This document shows, one piece after another, positions 45,609 to 55,424 of a stretch of 60,963 bases of DNA; the first letter of the stretch is position 1; the number at the start of each line of letters is the position of its first letter. Position numbers and translations under genes: made by a program. A model generated the notes under the pieces. That model worked only from the letters and a program-made list of their open reading frames with translations. It did no database searches and was not told the DNA's origin. Source of the stretch: Desulfobacca sp. (GTDB taxonomy: Bacteria; Desulfobacterota; Desulfobaccia; Desulfobaccales; Desulfobaccaceae). The stretch is taken from positions 1-60,963 of the forward strand of contig JAQVHY010000003.1 in assembly GCA_028695935.1 (NCBI GenBank). Direction: 5' to 3'.

Positions 45609-47970
45609 CGGTAGCCTGTGGTTCTTCCTCGGTCTGGTGCTTTAATTCCGCGGCCAGTTCATTGATAATCTGTTGAAAATTCCGGCCTTCGGTAGCAGAC
45701 ACCCAGGCCAGGCGCAGGCGCTGGAGGTCGATACCTTTCTTGGCCAATTTTTTCTTGAGCTTTTCGATCCGGGCCAAAGCCCGCAGATTACCGGAGACAT
45801 AATGGCAATCACCCGGGGGATGGCAACCAGAGATCAGCACCCGACCCGCGCCCTGGGCCAAGGCGTGCAGAATAAATTTTTGGTGCACCCGACCCGCGCA
45901 CATATAGCGAATGATGCGGACCGCGGGAGAATACTGCAAGCGCGACACTCCGGCAAAATCCGCGCCGGCATAGGAACACCAATTGCAGCAAAAGGCCAGA
46001 ATCTTATCTTCGGGATGATCGGCCAGGGCCTCGTCAATCTGGGCCATAATCATCTCATCGGTAAAGCCGCGGGCAATCACCGCGCCCGCGGGGCAGGCCC
46101 CGGCACAGACCCCGCAACCCTTACACGCGGCCTCAATGATCTGGGCCTTTTGCTTTTTGCCCTCGCCCACCATTTTGATGGCCTGAAAAGGGCACTCATT
46201 ATAACAGGTCTCGCAGCCGATGCACTTTTCCGGGTCGATTTCGCAGACAATGCCGTCCAGGGTAATGGTCTCGTAGGCAAACAACGATAAAATCTTGGCC
46301 GCGGCGCCGCTGGCCGAAGTGATTGATTCCGACAAGTCCTTGGGTCCTTGACAGGCCCCGGCCAGGTAGATGCCATCCAGCACGGTCTCCAGGGGGCGCA
46401 GCTTGGGATGGGCCTCCAGGAAAAAGCCGTCATCGCTGATCGGCAGTTTAAGCACGGCGCGCAACGGCGCGCCCCGCCCCGGTACCATGCCCACGGCCAG
46501 GACCGCCAGATCGACTTTATCCTCGCTTGCCGTCTGGAATAATTCGTTATCCGCCCGGATAATGACCCGACCGTCCTGATCCGCCTGAACTTCCTGGACC
46601 TGGCCCCGGATAAACAGCACTCCCGCTTCTCGGGCCTGGTTATAAAGGGCTTCCCAATCTTTCTTGGTGGTCCGCAGATCACGATAATAAATCCGGATGT
46701 TGGCCTGGGGCAAACGGCTTTTTAATTCCAAGGCCTGCCGTACCGCGGTCGGACAGCAGACCCGGGAACAGTAGCGGTTGCCCTCCTCTTCCCGGGAGCC
46801 GACACAGAGAATAAAGGCGATCTCCTGGGGCGGGGTAGACTCGCCCGGGGCCAGCACCTGGCCGGCGGTCGGTCCATCCGGAGCCAACAGGCGCTCCAAA
46901 GCCACCGTGGTAATCACCTTGGGAAGCGCGGCCCAGGACTCATAGCGGCTGCCTTGCGGGTCAAAGGGTAGAAAACCGCTGGCCACCACCATACTTCCAA
47001 ACCGTAAGTGGTGTTCGACCTCTTGAGCCGCTAAGTCAATGGCCTGGCGCGGACAGGCCGGGACGCATAGACCGCAACGGTTGCAATGTTCCTGATCGAT
47101 CACGTATGAAGCCGGAAACGCGTGCGGGGCCGGTAGATAAATGGCCTGGCGCGGGCTTAACCCCTGTTGCCGCTCATCCGGGACCTCCACCGGACAGACT
47201 TCTAGGCACTGGCCGCAACGATCGCAATCTTCATTCACCAGAGGCAAGGATTGCTGCACCGTCACCTGAAAATCGCCGACGTGACCGCTGACCTCAGTGA
47301 CTTCACTACTGGTCAGCACCTTGATGCCGGGATGCAGCGACACCGCGGCCATCATCGGGTTGATCAGGCTCAAGGCGGTCTGCCCACGGGGAAAGGTGTG
47401 GTGCAGGGCGTTGGCCATACCGCCCAGCACGGGCTGACACTCCACCAGGGTCACGGGGAAACCGGCATTGGCAATATCCAAGGCCGCCCGCAATCCGGCC
47501 GGACCGCCGCCGATGACCAAAGCCTGGCGGTAGAGCGGCACGACGCGATCAGTAAGGGGGCGGGCCAGGCGCACCCGGGCCAACCCCATCTTGATTAGCT
47601 CCAGGGCCTTATCCTGAGCCGCTTCCGGCTCCTGCATATGCACCCAGGAACAGTGTTCCCGGATGTTGACCATCTCCAGCAGATAGGGATTGACCCCGGC
47701 CTCGATCAGCAAGCGCCGAAAAGTCGGCTCATGGAGCTTGGGCGAACAGGCTGCGATCACCAGTCGATTCAGGCCCTGTTGCTGAATATCTTCCAGAATC
47801 TCGCGTTGCCCGGCCTCGGAGCAGGTGTAAAGGTGATGACGGCAAACCGTGACCTGGGGCAAATCCTGAGTCTGGGCGACCAGCGCTTCGGGACTGATGA
47901 CGCCGGCGATGTTTAATCCACAGTGGCAGATATAGAGGCCGATGCGAACTTCTTCGTCCATAAATTCCAA
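45601..47970 (-). CDS. HdrA-MvhD fusion protein (QmoB-like architecture)
   Basis: HdrA N-terminal domain and FAD motif, internal ferredoxin motifs, C-terminal MvhD domain (FCCNWCSYAGADFAGVSRL...RYMCAGRVHQKFILHAL). Confidence 0.9.
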   Translation of the reverse strand: MEFMDEEVRIGLYICHCGLNIAGVISPEALVAQTQDLPQVTVCRHHLYTCSEAGQREILEDIQQQGLNRLVIAACSPKLHEPTFRRLLIEAGVNPYLLEMVNIREHCSWVHMQEPEAAQDKALELIKMGLARVRLARPLTDRVVPLYRQALVIGGGPAGLRAALDIANAGFPVTLVECQPVLGGMANALHHTFPRGQTALSLINPMMAAVSLHPGIKVLTSSEVTEVSGHVGDFQVTVQQSLPLVNEDCDRCGQCLEVCPVEVPDERQQGLSPRQAIYLPAPHAFPASYVIDQEHCNRCGLCVPACPRQAIDLAAQEVEHHLRFGSMVVASGFLPFDPQGSRYESWAALPKVITTVALERLLAPDGPTAGQVLAPGESTPPQEIAFILCVGSREEEGNRYCSRVCCPTAVRQALELKSRLPQANIRIYYRDLRTTKKDWEALYNQAREAGVLFIRGQVQEVQADQDGRVIIRADNELFQTASEDKVDLAVLAVGMVPGRGAPLRAVLKLPISDDGFFLEAHPKLRPLETVLDGIYLAGACQGPKDLSESITSASGAAAKILSLFAYETITLDGIVCEIDPEKCIGCETCYNECPFQAIKMVGEGKKQKAQIIEAACKGCGVCAGACPAGAVIARGFTDEMIMAQIDEALADHPEDKILAFCCNWCSYAGADFAGVSRLQYSPAVRIIRYMCAGRVHQKFILHALAQGAGRVLISGCHPPGDCHYVSGNLRALARIEKLKKKLAKKGIDLQRLRLAWVSATEGRNFQQIINELAAELKHQTEEEPQATDG

Positions 47971-47995
47971 ATTTTAGGGGCGGGATGACCCCGCC

Positions 47996-48838
47996 CTAAT
48001 TGCCGATGAGTTTGGCCACGGCCTGCTCCCAGGCCTGGGAATATTCTCCCGGCTCGGCGACTACTTCTTCCCGAATCAGCGTAATGGCATCCTGATCGCA
48101 GATATTGAGGCAGACTCCGCAGTAAGCACAATCTTCAAACCTGAGGAAAACTCGCTCGCCTTCCCGGACGATCGCCTTGGTCGGGCACAAGTTAATACAT
48201 TTATTACAATCCGCCGGGCACTTGGCGTCGTCGATGATCAGCCGCCCCAAAAATTGGGGATTGACCTCAATGGCATCATAGTCACAGGACTGCAAACATT
48301 GGGTGCACCTGAGGCACAGCTCGGGCTGGGGCAGCACATTTTCGCCGGCCTCATCCCAGACAATGGCCTGCCGCTGGCAAGTTTCCACACAGACCTGACA
48401 ATGTTTGGGACAGTCCGTCTGGGTATTGGGGACCAGCTTGAGCTCGCGGCGGCACCAGCGCCACTCGGTATCCGGATTAATCGGACAGGGCAGCGGACAC
48501 TTGCTGGTGTCTATGTTAATTTTGGGTAAAAATGGCGCCAGACCCTGTTGATCAGCAAAAATAGTTTTGGGTTGCTGATTATAGTTGAGGCTGATGGCCG
48601 CTACCGGGCAGAAATGAGAACAGATTTCACATAAGACACAGAGCCGGGGATCAATGGTGATATCCAGGTCTTCCTCGCCGCAGATAATGGTCACTGCACT
48701 CCGGGGACAGACGAGAGAACAGATGTCACACTTCAGACAGGCCTGTTTGTCCAGGCTTAAGGTTACCTGGTCAACATACATCTGGAGACTGAGTTCCAGA
48801 TGATCCGCGGTTTCTCGTTTGGCTACCCTGGCTTTCAT
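47996..48838 (-). CDS. Polyferredoxin-like 4Fe-4S protein
   Basis: Six Cys clusters including CLKCDICSLVCP, CVLCEICSHFCP, CLRCTQCLQSC, CNKCINLCP, CAYCGVCLNIC. Confidence 0.9.
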   Translation of the reverse strand: MKARVAKRETADHLELSLQMYVDQVTLSLDKQACLKCDICSLVCPRSAVTIICGEEDLDITIDPRLCVLCEICSHFCPVAAISLNYNQQPKTIFADQQGLAPFLPKINIDTSKCPLPCPINPDTEWRWCRRELKLVPNTQTDCPKHCQVCVETCQRQAIVWDEAGENVLPQPELCLRCTQCLQSCDYDAIEVNPQFLGRLIIDDAKCPADCNKCINLCPTKAIVREGERVFLRFEDCAYCGVCLNICDQDAITLIREEVVAEPGEYSQAWEQAVAKLIGN

Positions 48839-49029
48839 GCCGTATAAGATGTCTTTTTGACCATAAGCTTAAAAACGAAATAATTATATTATCACTAAAA
48901 GCACCCAAAAACAAGGGCAAAACTATAAATATTCAAATATATCAATATATTATACATTTATTATAGAAATCTGGAAATACGGCGGATTTTAATAGAGGTA
49001 GATATCGGGGTACTGGTTTAGCACTTTTT

Positions 49030-49108
49030 GGGCGCCTAGGACGCGCCCTATCAATAACTTTTATAAAGTCTGTTAGACTAGTTGGGGCGTGTGGGGCGCG
49101 CCCTATCA
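49030..49108. repeat. Two diverged REP-like palindromes (49030-49054, 49084-49108)
   Basis: gggcgcctaggacgcgccctatcaa and gggcgtgtggggcgcgccctatcaa. Confidence 0.75.
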
Positions 49109-49130
49109 AAAACGCTTATCGGACAGTCGG

Positions 49131-49571
49131 TTACTGGCGGCGATCGACGAAGCGAGGGCGGAGATTTTCTGGCGGTCCATATCCCTTGAGTAATTGCTGC
49201 CCCCGGCCCAAATCTGTTAAACGCGCCAAGATGGTCTCACGCCAGTTAGCGAGTAAGGCAAATAGCTTCCGGTCCTGGGCCAACACTTGTTTTAACCTTA
49301 GCTGGCAATCCATCCCTGAGTCTGAGAGTGCCCCCTTTGAGGTCGGCGGGGGCCCACTGAGTCGACGCCAACCATCCAACAGGGCCCGTCGTTGCCCGAG
49401 CAAATCGCTCAATTGTTCTAAATCCCCGCGTGCCGCGGCCTCCCAGAGCTGTCCGGATAGTTGCTGTAGGGCTGGGAGGCTGGCTTCGATAACCGGCCGC
49501 AGTTGCTTAACTCCGGGGTTGGTTTTCAGACCTTGGGGCTCTCTCCGAGCTGTATGAGGATGTTTTTCCAC
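49131..49571 (-). CDS. Small helical protein, possibly FliT/FlgN-like chaperone
   Basis: Alpha-helical LPALQQLSGQLWEAAARGDLEQLSDLLGQRRALLDGW; position in putative flagellin-glycosylation operon; no firm family match. Confidence 0.45.
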   Translation of the reverse strand: MEKHPHTARREPQGLKTNPGVKQLRPVIEASLPALQQLSGQLWEAAARGDLEQLSDLLGQRRALLDGWRRLSGPPPTSKGALSDSGMDCQLRLKQVLAQDRKLFALLANWRETILARLTDLGRGQQLLKGYGPPENLRPRFVDRRQ

Positions 49572-50140
49572 TTGGCCACCGCAGGTAGAAGTTCATATTC
49601 CATCAGGTCGGCCAGGAGGATAAAATCACTCTCCTGGTGCACCTGAACCATCTCATTAAGTAATTCTCCGAGGTCGTTGACATAATTTCCGACCAGGTCG
49701 CCATTCTCTTGGCGTAGCCGGGCTAAATTAATGCCGAGCACCTGCCCCGCCATCTCGCCGATCTGCAGCAGCCAGCGCAAGGTGTCCAGAACCTGGGCAT
49801 AATAGTAATTGGCCTCACTCTCATCGGCCAGGCGGAACAGCGTGGCCCCTTGTTCCAAGGCCTGGATCAGAACATCAGCCTGACTACCGGCTTCCTTGAG
49901 AATAGCCACAGCCAGTTCCCGATCCGTAACCGTATGGATGTCCAGCCGGGTGATGTTTTCCAAGTCAATGTAACGGGCTTCCCGCGGATAACGTTCGCTG
50001 AACACATCCCCGTTAACTTTCACCTGAAATAACTGTTCGCCCTCTGGAATATAGGAATCGGCCACTTCCACCAGGGCCTCTTCCAGGTTCCGCAGGTGGT
50101 CAAAATTGATCTCCAGGGCTTGTTCATTAATGGTGATATT
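49526..50140 (-). CDS. Hypothetical protein
   Basis: MNITINEQALEINFDHLRNLEEALVEVADSYIPEGEQLFQVKVNGDVFSERYP...; same operon; start at 50140 preferred. Confidence 0.6.
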   Translation of the reverse strand, partial: NITINEQALEINFDHLRNLEEALVEVADSYIPEGEQLFQVKVNGDVFSERYPREARYIDLENITRLDIHTVTDRELAVAILKEAGSQADVLIQALEQGATLFRLADESEANYYYAQVLDTLRWLLQIGEMAGQVLGINLARLRQENGDLVGNYVNDLGELLNEMVQVHQESDFILLADLMEYELLPAVAKWKNILIQLGESPKV

Positions 50141-50317
50141 CATGACTGAGCTCCCACGTGGTTGAAAACCCATACTTTATTTAAAAATTTTATTAATGCA
50201 TTTAACGTACCAATTTAAATAATCGGAATAGTATAACTTGGGCGCAAAGTTAAGACTATGGCCTACAAAACCATCAAAACTAAACCCCGCCCTATCAAAA
50301 AAAAGCAGGAGTGCCAC

Positions 50318-52081
50318 TCAGAAAGAGTTGGGAGCGGCAAAATTTGCCTGGGAAGCAGCCAGCCAGGAGGCGGGGGATGGTGGCGGATGGTCGCGCCGCG
50401 GATCAGAATCATTCCACTGACAGTCGAACAGAGACAGAATTTTTAAAAAGATCTTCCCCTGCCGATGGAGCTGGCCATAGAGCTCACGGGTCTGGCGGGC
50501 CAGCGGTAACAGGTCGCCGCCCTCCAGATAGGTTTGCGCCAGCTGGAACATCTCGACTAGCGAGGCGAACTCGGGAAAGATATGGCCCAGCCGAACAATG
50601 GCCGTATCAATCTGGACCAGGCGCTCCCCTAGCAGTTTAATACGGGCTAGATGTCGGTCAGCATCAACCCCCAACGGCAATATTTGCCCAGTTAGCTTAA
50701 GGCCTTGCTGGGCTAGCTGGATAAGCTCCTGCAGCGCCTCTTCTCTCTGCGGTGCTCTTAACCCGTTAATGGGGGGTTGAAAATAACGTCTAATAAATTC
50801 TATCCCTTGCTGGACCACTAATCTGAGCGGTTCAGGGCTGCCATCCAGGAGCCACCGCCAGCCGAGGCGCATTACCAGATTCCAGAAATTGGTCGGGTCC
50901 AAGGGACGGCGAATAAGCGGATAATATACTTGATAACCCTGGTCATCATAGTCCGAAACAAAAACATCCACGTTCTCCCAGAAAGGGGTATCGTCTATCT
51001 GGGTTAACGGCTGGCCTTGCAAGCGGTGTCGCGCCAGGTGGGCTACCAGGGCCGGGTCTAGCGCCTGATGGCAGCGAGGTGAAGCACAGGTCCCAGTGTT
51101 TTGGCAGGGGTAACAGTCCAATCGCGGTTGCAACGCCAGGTGGCCCCGCCCGGTGGGCCCGGTATCGTGGACCCGGGCGGTGGCCAGGAACAGACCCAAC
51201 ACCGGCGTCTTCACTCCGCAAGCCACGTGCATGGTGCCGGTATCGTTAGTAATCAGCAGTTGCAGGCGGGCCAGATAAGCCGCCAGGTCAGCTATGCGGG
51301 TCTGGCCCATCAGTGAAGTTACTACCCCCACCGGCAACCGCGCCTGGATGAATTCTCCCAAAGGCCGCTCCTTTTCGGTCCCTAAAAGGAAGAAGTGACA
51401 GGGATGGGTCTCAAGGAGTAATCGGGCCAGGGTGGCAAAGGCTTCTGGCGGCCATTGCCGGAGCGCGGCGCTGGCTCCAGGTTGCAGGCCGATCAGCCAG
51501 GTGGACGAATCCCGACCCCGCGCGACCAGATGCCGGTCAACCTGGTCTAGGGCGGTCGCTGGAGGCTTGAGCGCCACCCCCTCGCCCTGGGGCCGGAAAC
51601 CACCCCCCCGGGTGAATTGATCGACGATGTTAAATGGATTAAACCGGTGGTGTTTGGCGGCACAGAGCATATACGCCATCCAGGCCGGCTGACTCCTGAA
51701 CTGACGCTCGGTAGTCATCGTCAGTCCCCGCACTTCTGGTCCCGCTACCAGTCGCGTCAGGATGGCCCCCAGCCGGTTCGGGGTAAGATTGATGACCAGG
51801 TCGGAACGCGGATTTTTCAGACTTGCTGCCCTACTGGCCAGATAATCATAGGCCGCGGGCAGATTTTGGGCCTCCTGGTCCACCAGGGGAGCCAATCTGA
51901 GAAAATCCAGGACCATCAACCGATCATAACCGGGCATCAATTCCGCCACTTCTTGAAATACGTCTTGGACCACCAGGGTTATTCGGGCTTTGGGGTGCTC
52001 CCGGCGCACGGCCCGCAGCAAAGGGGTAGTCTGGACCAAATCCCCCAAACGCATCAAATTAATGATCATGATCTCTTTCAT
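50318..52081 (-). CDS. GT9 (heptosyltransferase-like) glycosyltransferase with C-terminal helical extension
   Basis: IMIINLMRLGDLVQTTPLLRAVRREHP, LLITNDTGTMHVACGVKTPVLGLF. Confidence 0.87.
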   Translation of the reverse strand: MKEIMIINLMRLGDLVQTTPLLRAVRREHPKARITLVVQDVFQEVAELMPGYDRLMVLDFLRLAPLVDQEAQNLPAAYDYLASRAASLKNPRSDLVINLTPNRLGAILTRLVAGPEVRGLTMTTERQFRSQPAWMAYMLCAAKHHRFNPFNIVDQFTRGGGFRPQGEGVALKPPATALDQVDRHLVARGRDSSTWLIGLQPGASAALRQWPPEAFATLARLLLETHPCHFFLLGTEKERPLGEFIQARLPVGVVTSLMGQTRIADLAAYLARLQLLITNDTGTMHVACGVKTPVLGLFLATARVHDTGPTGRGHLALQPRLDCYPCQNTGTCASPRCHQALDPALVAHLARHRLQGQPLTQIDDTPFWENVDVFVSDYDDQGYQVYYPLIRRPLDPTNFWNLVMRLGWRWLLDGSPEPLRLVVQQGIEFIRRYFQPPINGLRAPQREEALQELIQLAQQGLKLTGQILPLGVDADRHLARIKLLGERLVQIDTAIVRLGHIFPEFASLVEMFQLAQTYLEGGDLLPLARQTRELYGQLHRQGKIFLKILSLFDCQWNDSDPRRDHPPPSPASWLAASQANFAAPNSF

Positions 52082-53889
52082 AACTGGCCGCGTTGTAGTC
52101 CCTGGCGAAACTCATTTAAAAACAGGATAATGGCCTCAGGCTCGGAGAGCTTACCCTGGCCCTGGGCAATCCGATTGGCCAGTCCCTCCAAACTTACCGT
52201 ATCCGTCGGCTCCCAGTGCCCCAGATAACTTTTTAGGGAACTGTCGTCGGGCAGTCGGTTTAGCAGTTGACCGATGGTGGTGGCCGTGGGTTGTCGGGTC
52301 GGCCAGGTCCCGGGATTAAGCTCCTCAATCAGAGTTAAGGCCTGCGCCAGACGATGTTCATAAGTGTGCTCCCGTCGGACTCGTTCCCGGCTCCGGCAGG
52401 CAATGGCTTCCCGCTCTTCCGGATACGCCAGGTAATAGTCAATCTGTTGGCGTAACTCTTCCACCGTGGTAAAGGTGACAATTTCTTCCCCAGGTTTAAA
52501 AAATCGGGGCAATTGGCCGCGCCAATCTACCAGTTGAAACGCACCACAGGCGGCCAGATCAAAGACCCGGGGATTGAGATAATCGCCCTCGGGATTAATG
52601 CCTTGATGGAAGGGCGAAGAGTGCAAGTTTAGATTAATGCGGCTGGCATTAAAAATTTTGACGCTATCTTCGGGGGAAATCCTGGCCCCCTGGCATTGAA
52701 TATAGGGGCCCAGGGGGGATTTGAGGTCCCAGTCACTGCCCCAGATTTTAAAATCGAAATCAGTCAACCCCTGAAAAACCTGACGGCGATTAAGATATCC
52801 GGCGCCGACAAAGGCTAGCGCCGAGCCGAACCGGCGTTTCTCGGCGGGGGATAACTCCAAGGGGCGAAAAATCTCGGGATCGGTAGCCAGCGGCAGGAAG
52901 GCATACTTTTCGACCCCGGCTTTTTCCAGGGCCTGATAAAACGGTTCCTCCTGAATCACCAGAAAGGCATCGACCACCGGGGCCAGCTCTTGCCAATAGG
53001 TCATGACCCGGAAATCCTCGACAAACCAGTAAGCGACTCTGATACCCCGATCTTTCAGGGCCTCGATTAATTTGGAATCAAGCGGGGCCTGAGCCAGGGC
53101 CCAGACCAGGTCGGGCTGATATTCGGCGGCTTTGACCAGGATGGCCTCGGAAATCAACCGCAGTAAGCCTTGTTTGAGTCCCAGGCCATGTTGGGGCGTG
53201 CGGCTTATCCGCTCCAGGGCCTGATAGGCCGGGAAAAAAGGCCCGTGATCGAGCATCTCGGCCTGATGGCCCAGACGATTAAAGGCCCGAGTGCAGTATT
53301 GGGCAATCGGATAAGACCCTCCATAAAGGGGAGAAATAACCAAAATTTTCAAGGGGCGACCCGGAACTGCATCACCGGTTGCCGGTCCTGGCTGGCCCGG
53401 GTCGGCTAACCAGCGCTCCAGGCGTCGATAAGCCCCGCGTTGCTGGCGTAGGGTAGGCTGGTGCACTAAGAGCCGGGCCGGACGGGGTAAGTCATAGAAA
53501 TCCCGTCCCACTCGCAGACCCTGGCGCTCCAATAACGGGGTTAGATCCACCTGCTCCAGGGCCAGCCGCGCCACTTCCAGGGACGGCTCTACCACATACA
53601 GCGGGTCGGCGGTGTCCAGAAAACTTTGCCAATGATATCCCAATCCCAGGCCAAAGATAACCAACGGTTCCCCTGCGCTTAGCGGCTCCTGGGCCTTGGC
53701 CCAGCGCTGCCCTTCGACGGCCGGATCATAGGGGGAATGCAGACTGACCTCGCCGATCTTCAGAATCGGCTGGCCATTTCTGGCCTGGACCACCTGGAAG
53801 TGCGGCGGCACTACGACATGGGCGAGGCGTTCCGCCAATGCCGGACGGGTTATTCTTAAGATTGCCAGATTTTTCTCATAGATACTCAT
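52078..53889 (-). CDS. Maf-like N-terminal domain fused to CgeB/DUF3880-type glycosyltransferase
   Basis: SIYEKNLAIL..., SLHSPYDPAVEGQRWA, VIFGLGLGYHWQSFL; C-terminal VFDLAACGAFQLVDWRGQLPRFFKPGEEIVTF; ATG at 53889 gives a 4-nt overlap with upstream gene. Confidence 0.82.
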   Translation of the reverse strand: MSIYEKNLAILRITRPALAERLAHVVVPPHFQVVQARNGQPILKIGEVSLHSPYDPAVEGQRWAKAQEPLSAGEPLVIFGLGLGYHWQSFLDTADPLYVVEPSLEVARLALEQVDLTPLLERQGLRVGRDFYDLPRPARLLVHQPTLRQQRGAYRRLERWLADPGQPGPATGDAVPGRPLKILVISPLYGGSYPIAQYCTRAFNRLGHQAEMLDHGPFFPAYQALERISRTPQHGLGLKQGLLRLISEAILVKAAEYQPDLVWALAQAPLDSKLIEALKDRGIRVAYWFVEDFRVMTYWQELAPVVDAFLVIQEEPFYQALEKAGVEKYAFLPLATDPEIFRPLELSPAEKRRFGSALAFVGAGYLNRRQVFQGLTDFDFKIWGSDWDLKSPLGPYIQCQGARISPEDSVKIFNASRINLNLHSSPFHQGINPEGDYLNPRVFDLAACGAFQLVDWRGQLPRFFKPGEEIVTFTTVEELRQQIDYYLAYPEEREAIACRSRERVRREHTYEHRLAQALTLIEELNPGTWPTRQPTATTIGQLLNRLPDDSSLKSYLGHWEPTDTVSLEGLANRIAQGQGKLSEPEAIILFLNEFRQGLQRGQL

Positions 53890-55424
53890 TTCCCCATCCC
53901 TTTGGCCTGGGCCAGCCAGCCTTGTAAGCTGCTGCACAAGGAATCTTTAACCTGCGCGCCGTATTGGTCCCAATCAGCGTTCGAGTTAGGCAAGAGAGAG
54001 CTGGGCCACTGAGCTTGCCGCCTTAACTGCTGTTGAAAGGCCGCCAGCGGCAGCATGGCCTCTCGAAGTTCGGGCTCTCCGGCGGTTTGACTGTTGCCCT
54101 GTCGTAAAACTTGCTGAAATGTTTCCAGTTTTCGGAATAGCATTTCTCGCCGGCTCCCAGAGGGCAGATAGCCCCAGCTATTTGGGGGCAGCCCCGGACC
54201 ATCAATCCCCAGCAGCTTCTGGCCCGCCTGGCGATAGGCCTGCCCGACCAGATTGACAAAGGTCCAGGGGCGGGCCAATTGAGGCCGATAATTTACCCCC
54301 AGGGCATCGATCTCACTCCGATACAGCTGAACTCCGGGCCAGGCCGCGCTATCTAGGGACAACGGATTACCGGCCAAGAGGTGGTCGATAACCGCCGCGG
54401 CCATTTCCGGCCTGATCATCTGGCGGCAACCAGCATGGTCACAACTATCCTTAGCTTCGGCACAAGGGTGGCAATCGGGTTCGGCCTGTAACACATAATG
54501 GCCATTACCATAGGGTCCGGTTTCAAAACACAGGGCCGGACCCATGAACAGGGCCAATACCGGTACCCCCAGATAAGCGGCCAGATGCATGGTGCCGGTG
54601 TCACCGGTCACTAATAGTTGCACCTGGGACAGCCAGTCCCTCAGTTCGGCCAGAGAGGTCCGCCCTTGCAGATTGCTAACCCGCTCCCGATAGGCGATAG
54701 GAAGCGCTCTCAGCAAGGCCTCCCCCAGCGGACACTCATCCTTAATACCTAATAATAACAACCGCAGGTCGTATTCCTGGATTAACCGTTGACTCAAGGA
54801 GGCGTAAAAAGCTACCGGCCAGCGTCGGCGGCTATGGCGGCTGCCCAATTGCAGGGCAATCAACCGGGGTTCAGAGGTGGACCAGGGGGGCTGGTCCTCC
54901 CTACCGAACAGGCTCTGATGCAATTCTGGAAACGACGACGCCGGGGCTAAGTGCCGGAAGACATCTACTAAATTTATCCGATTGAACCGCCGCGCATGCA
55001 CCAGGGCATAGATATAGGTCAGCCAGGGAGATCTGATCACACCACGGCCGTCGGCCGTCGGCTGATAGCCTAAAACTTGAGGCACTTGCAGAAGATAAGC
55101 TAAGAGCCGCGTCAAAGACGAAAAATTAATATTAAGCACCAGATCATAGCGCTGCTGCTGCAAGGATTTCACCAGACCGGTGATCTGCTGGTAAGCCATC
55201 CAGCTACCTTGATTAAGATGATGACTGAGTCGGGCCAGATCAATCGGAATAACCTCGTCCACCGCGGGATGGCCGGTTAATAGCGGTTCACCGATGCGGT
55301 CGGTCAATATATTTACGCGGGCGGTCGGATAGATTGCCCGCAGCCGGGACAACAGCGGTATGGTCTGGACTAGATCGCCCAGCCGGGCCAATTGCATGAC
55401 CAGGATGCGCAGGGCCCTCACCAA
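53886..55424 (-). CDS. GT9 (heptosyltransferase-like) glycosyltransferase with C-terminal extension
   Basis: ILVMQLARLGDLVQTIPLLSRLRAIYP, LLVTGDTGTMHLAAYLGVPVLALFMGPA. Confidence 0.87.
   Translation of the reverse strand: MVRALRILVMQLARLGDLVQTIPLLSRLRAIYPTARVNILTDRIGEPLLTGHPAVDEVIPIDLARLSHHLNQGSWMAYQQITGLVKSLQQQRYDLVLNINFSSLTRLLAYLLQVPQVLGYQPTADGRGVIRSPWLTYIYALVHARRFNRINLVDVFRHLAPASSFPELHQSLFGREDQPPWSTSEPRLIALQLGSRHSRRRWPVAFYASLSQRLIQEYDLRLLLLGIKDECPLGEALLRALPIAYRERVSNLQGRTSLAELRDWLSQVQLLVTGDTGTMHLAAYLGVPVLALFMGPALCFETGPYGNGHYVLQAEPDCHPCAEAKDSCDHAGCRQMIRPEMAAAVIDHLLAGNPLSLDSAAWPGVQLYRSEIDALGVNYRPQLARPWTFVNLVGQAYRQAGQKLLGIDGPGLPPNSWGYLPSGSRREMLFRKLETFQQVLRQGNSQTAGEPELREAMLPLAAFQQQLRRQAQWPSSLLPNSNADWDQYGAQVKDSLCSSLQGWLAQAKGMGK

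Noticed and set aside
51617-52228. 203-aa plus-strand ORF
   Set aside because: Antisense to GT9 gene, no recognisable features.
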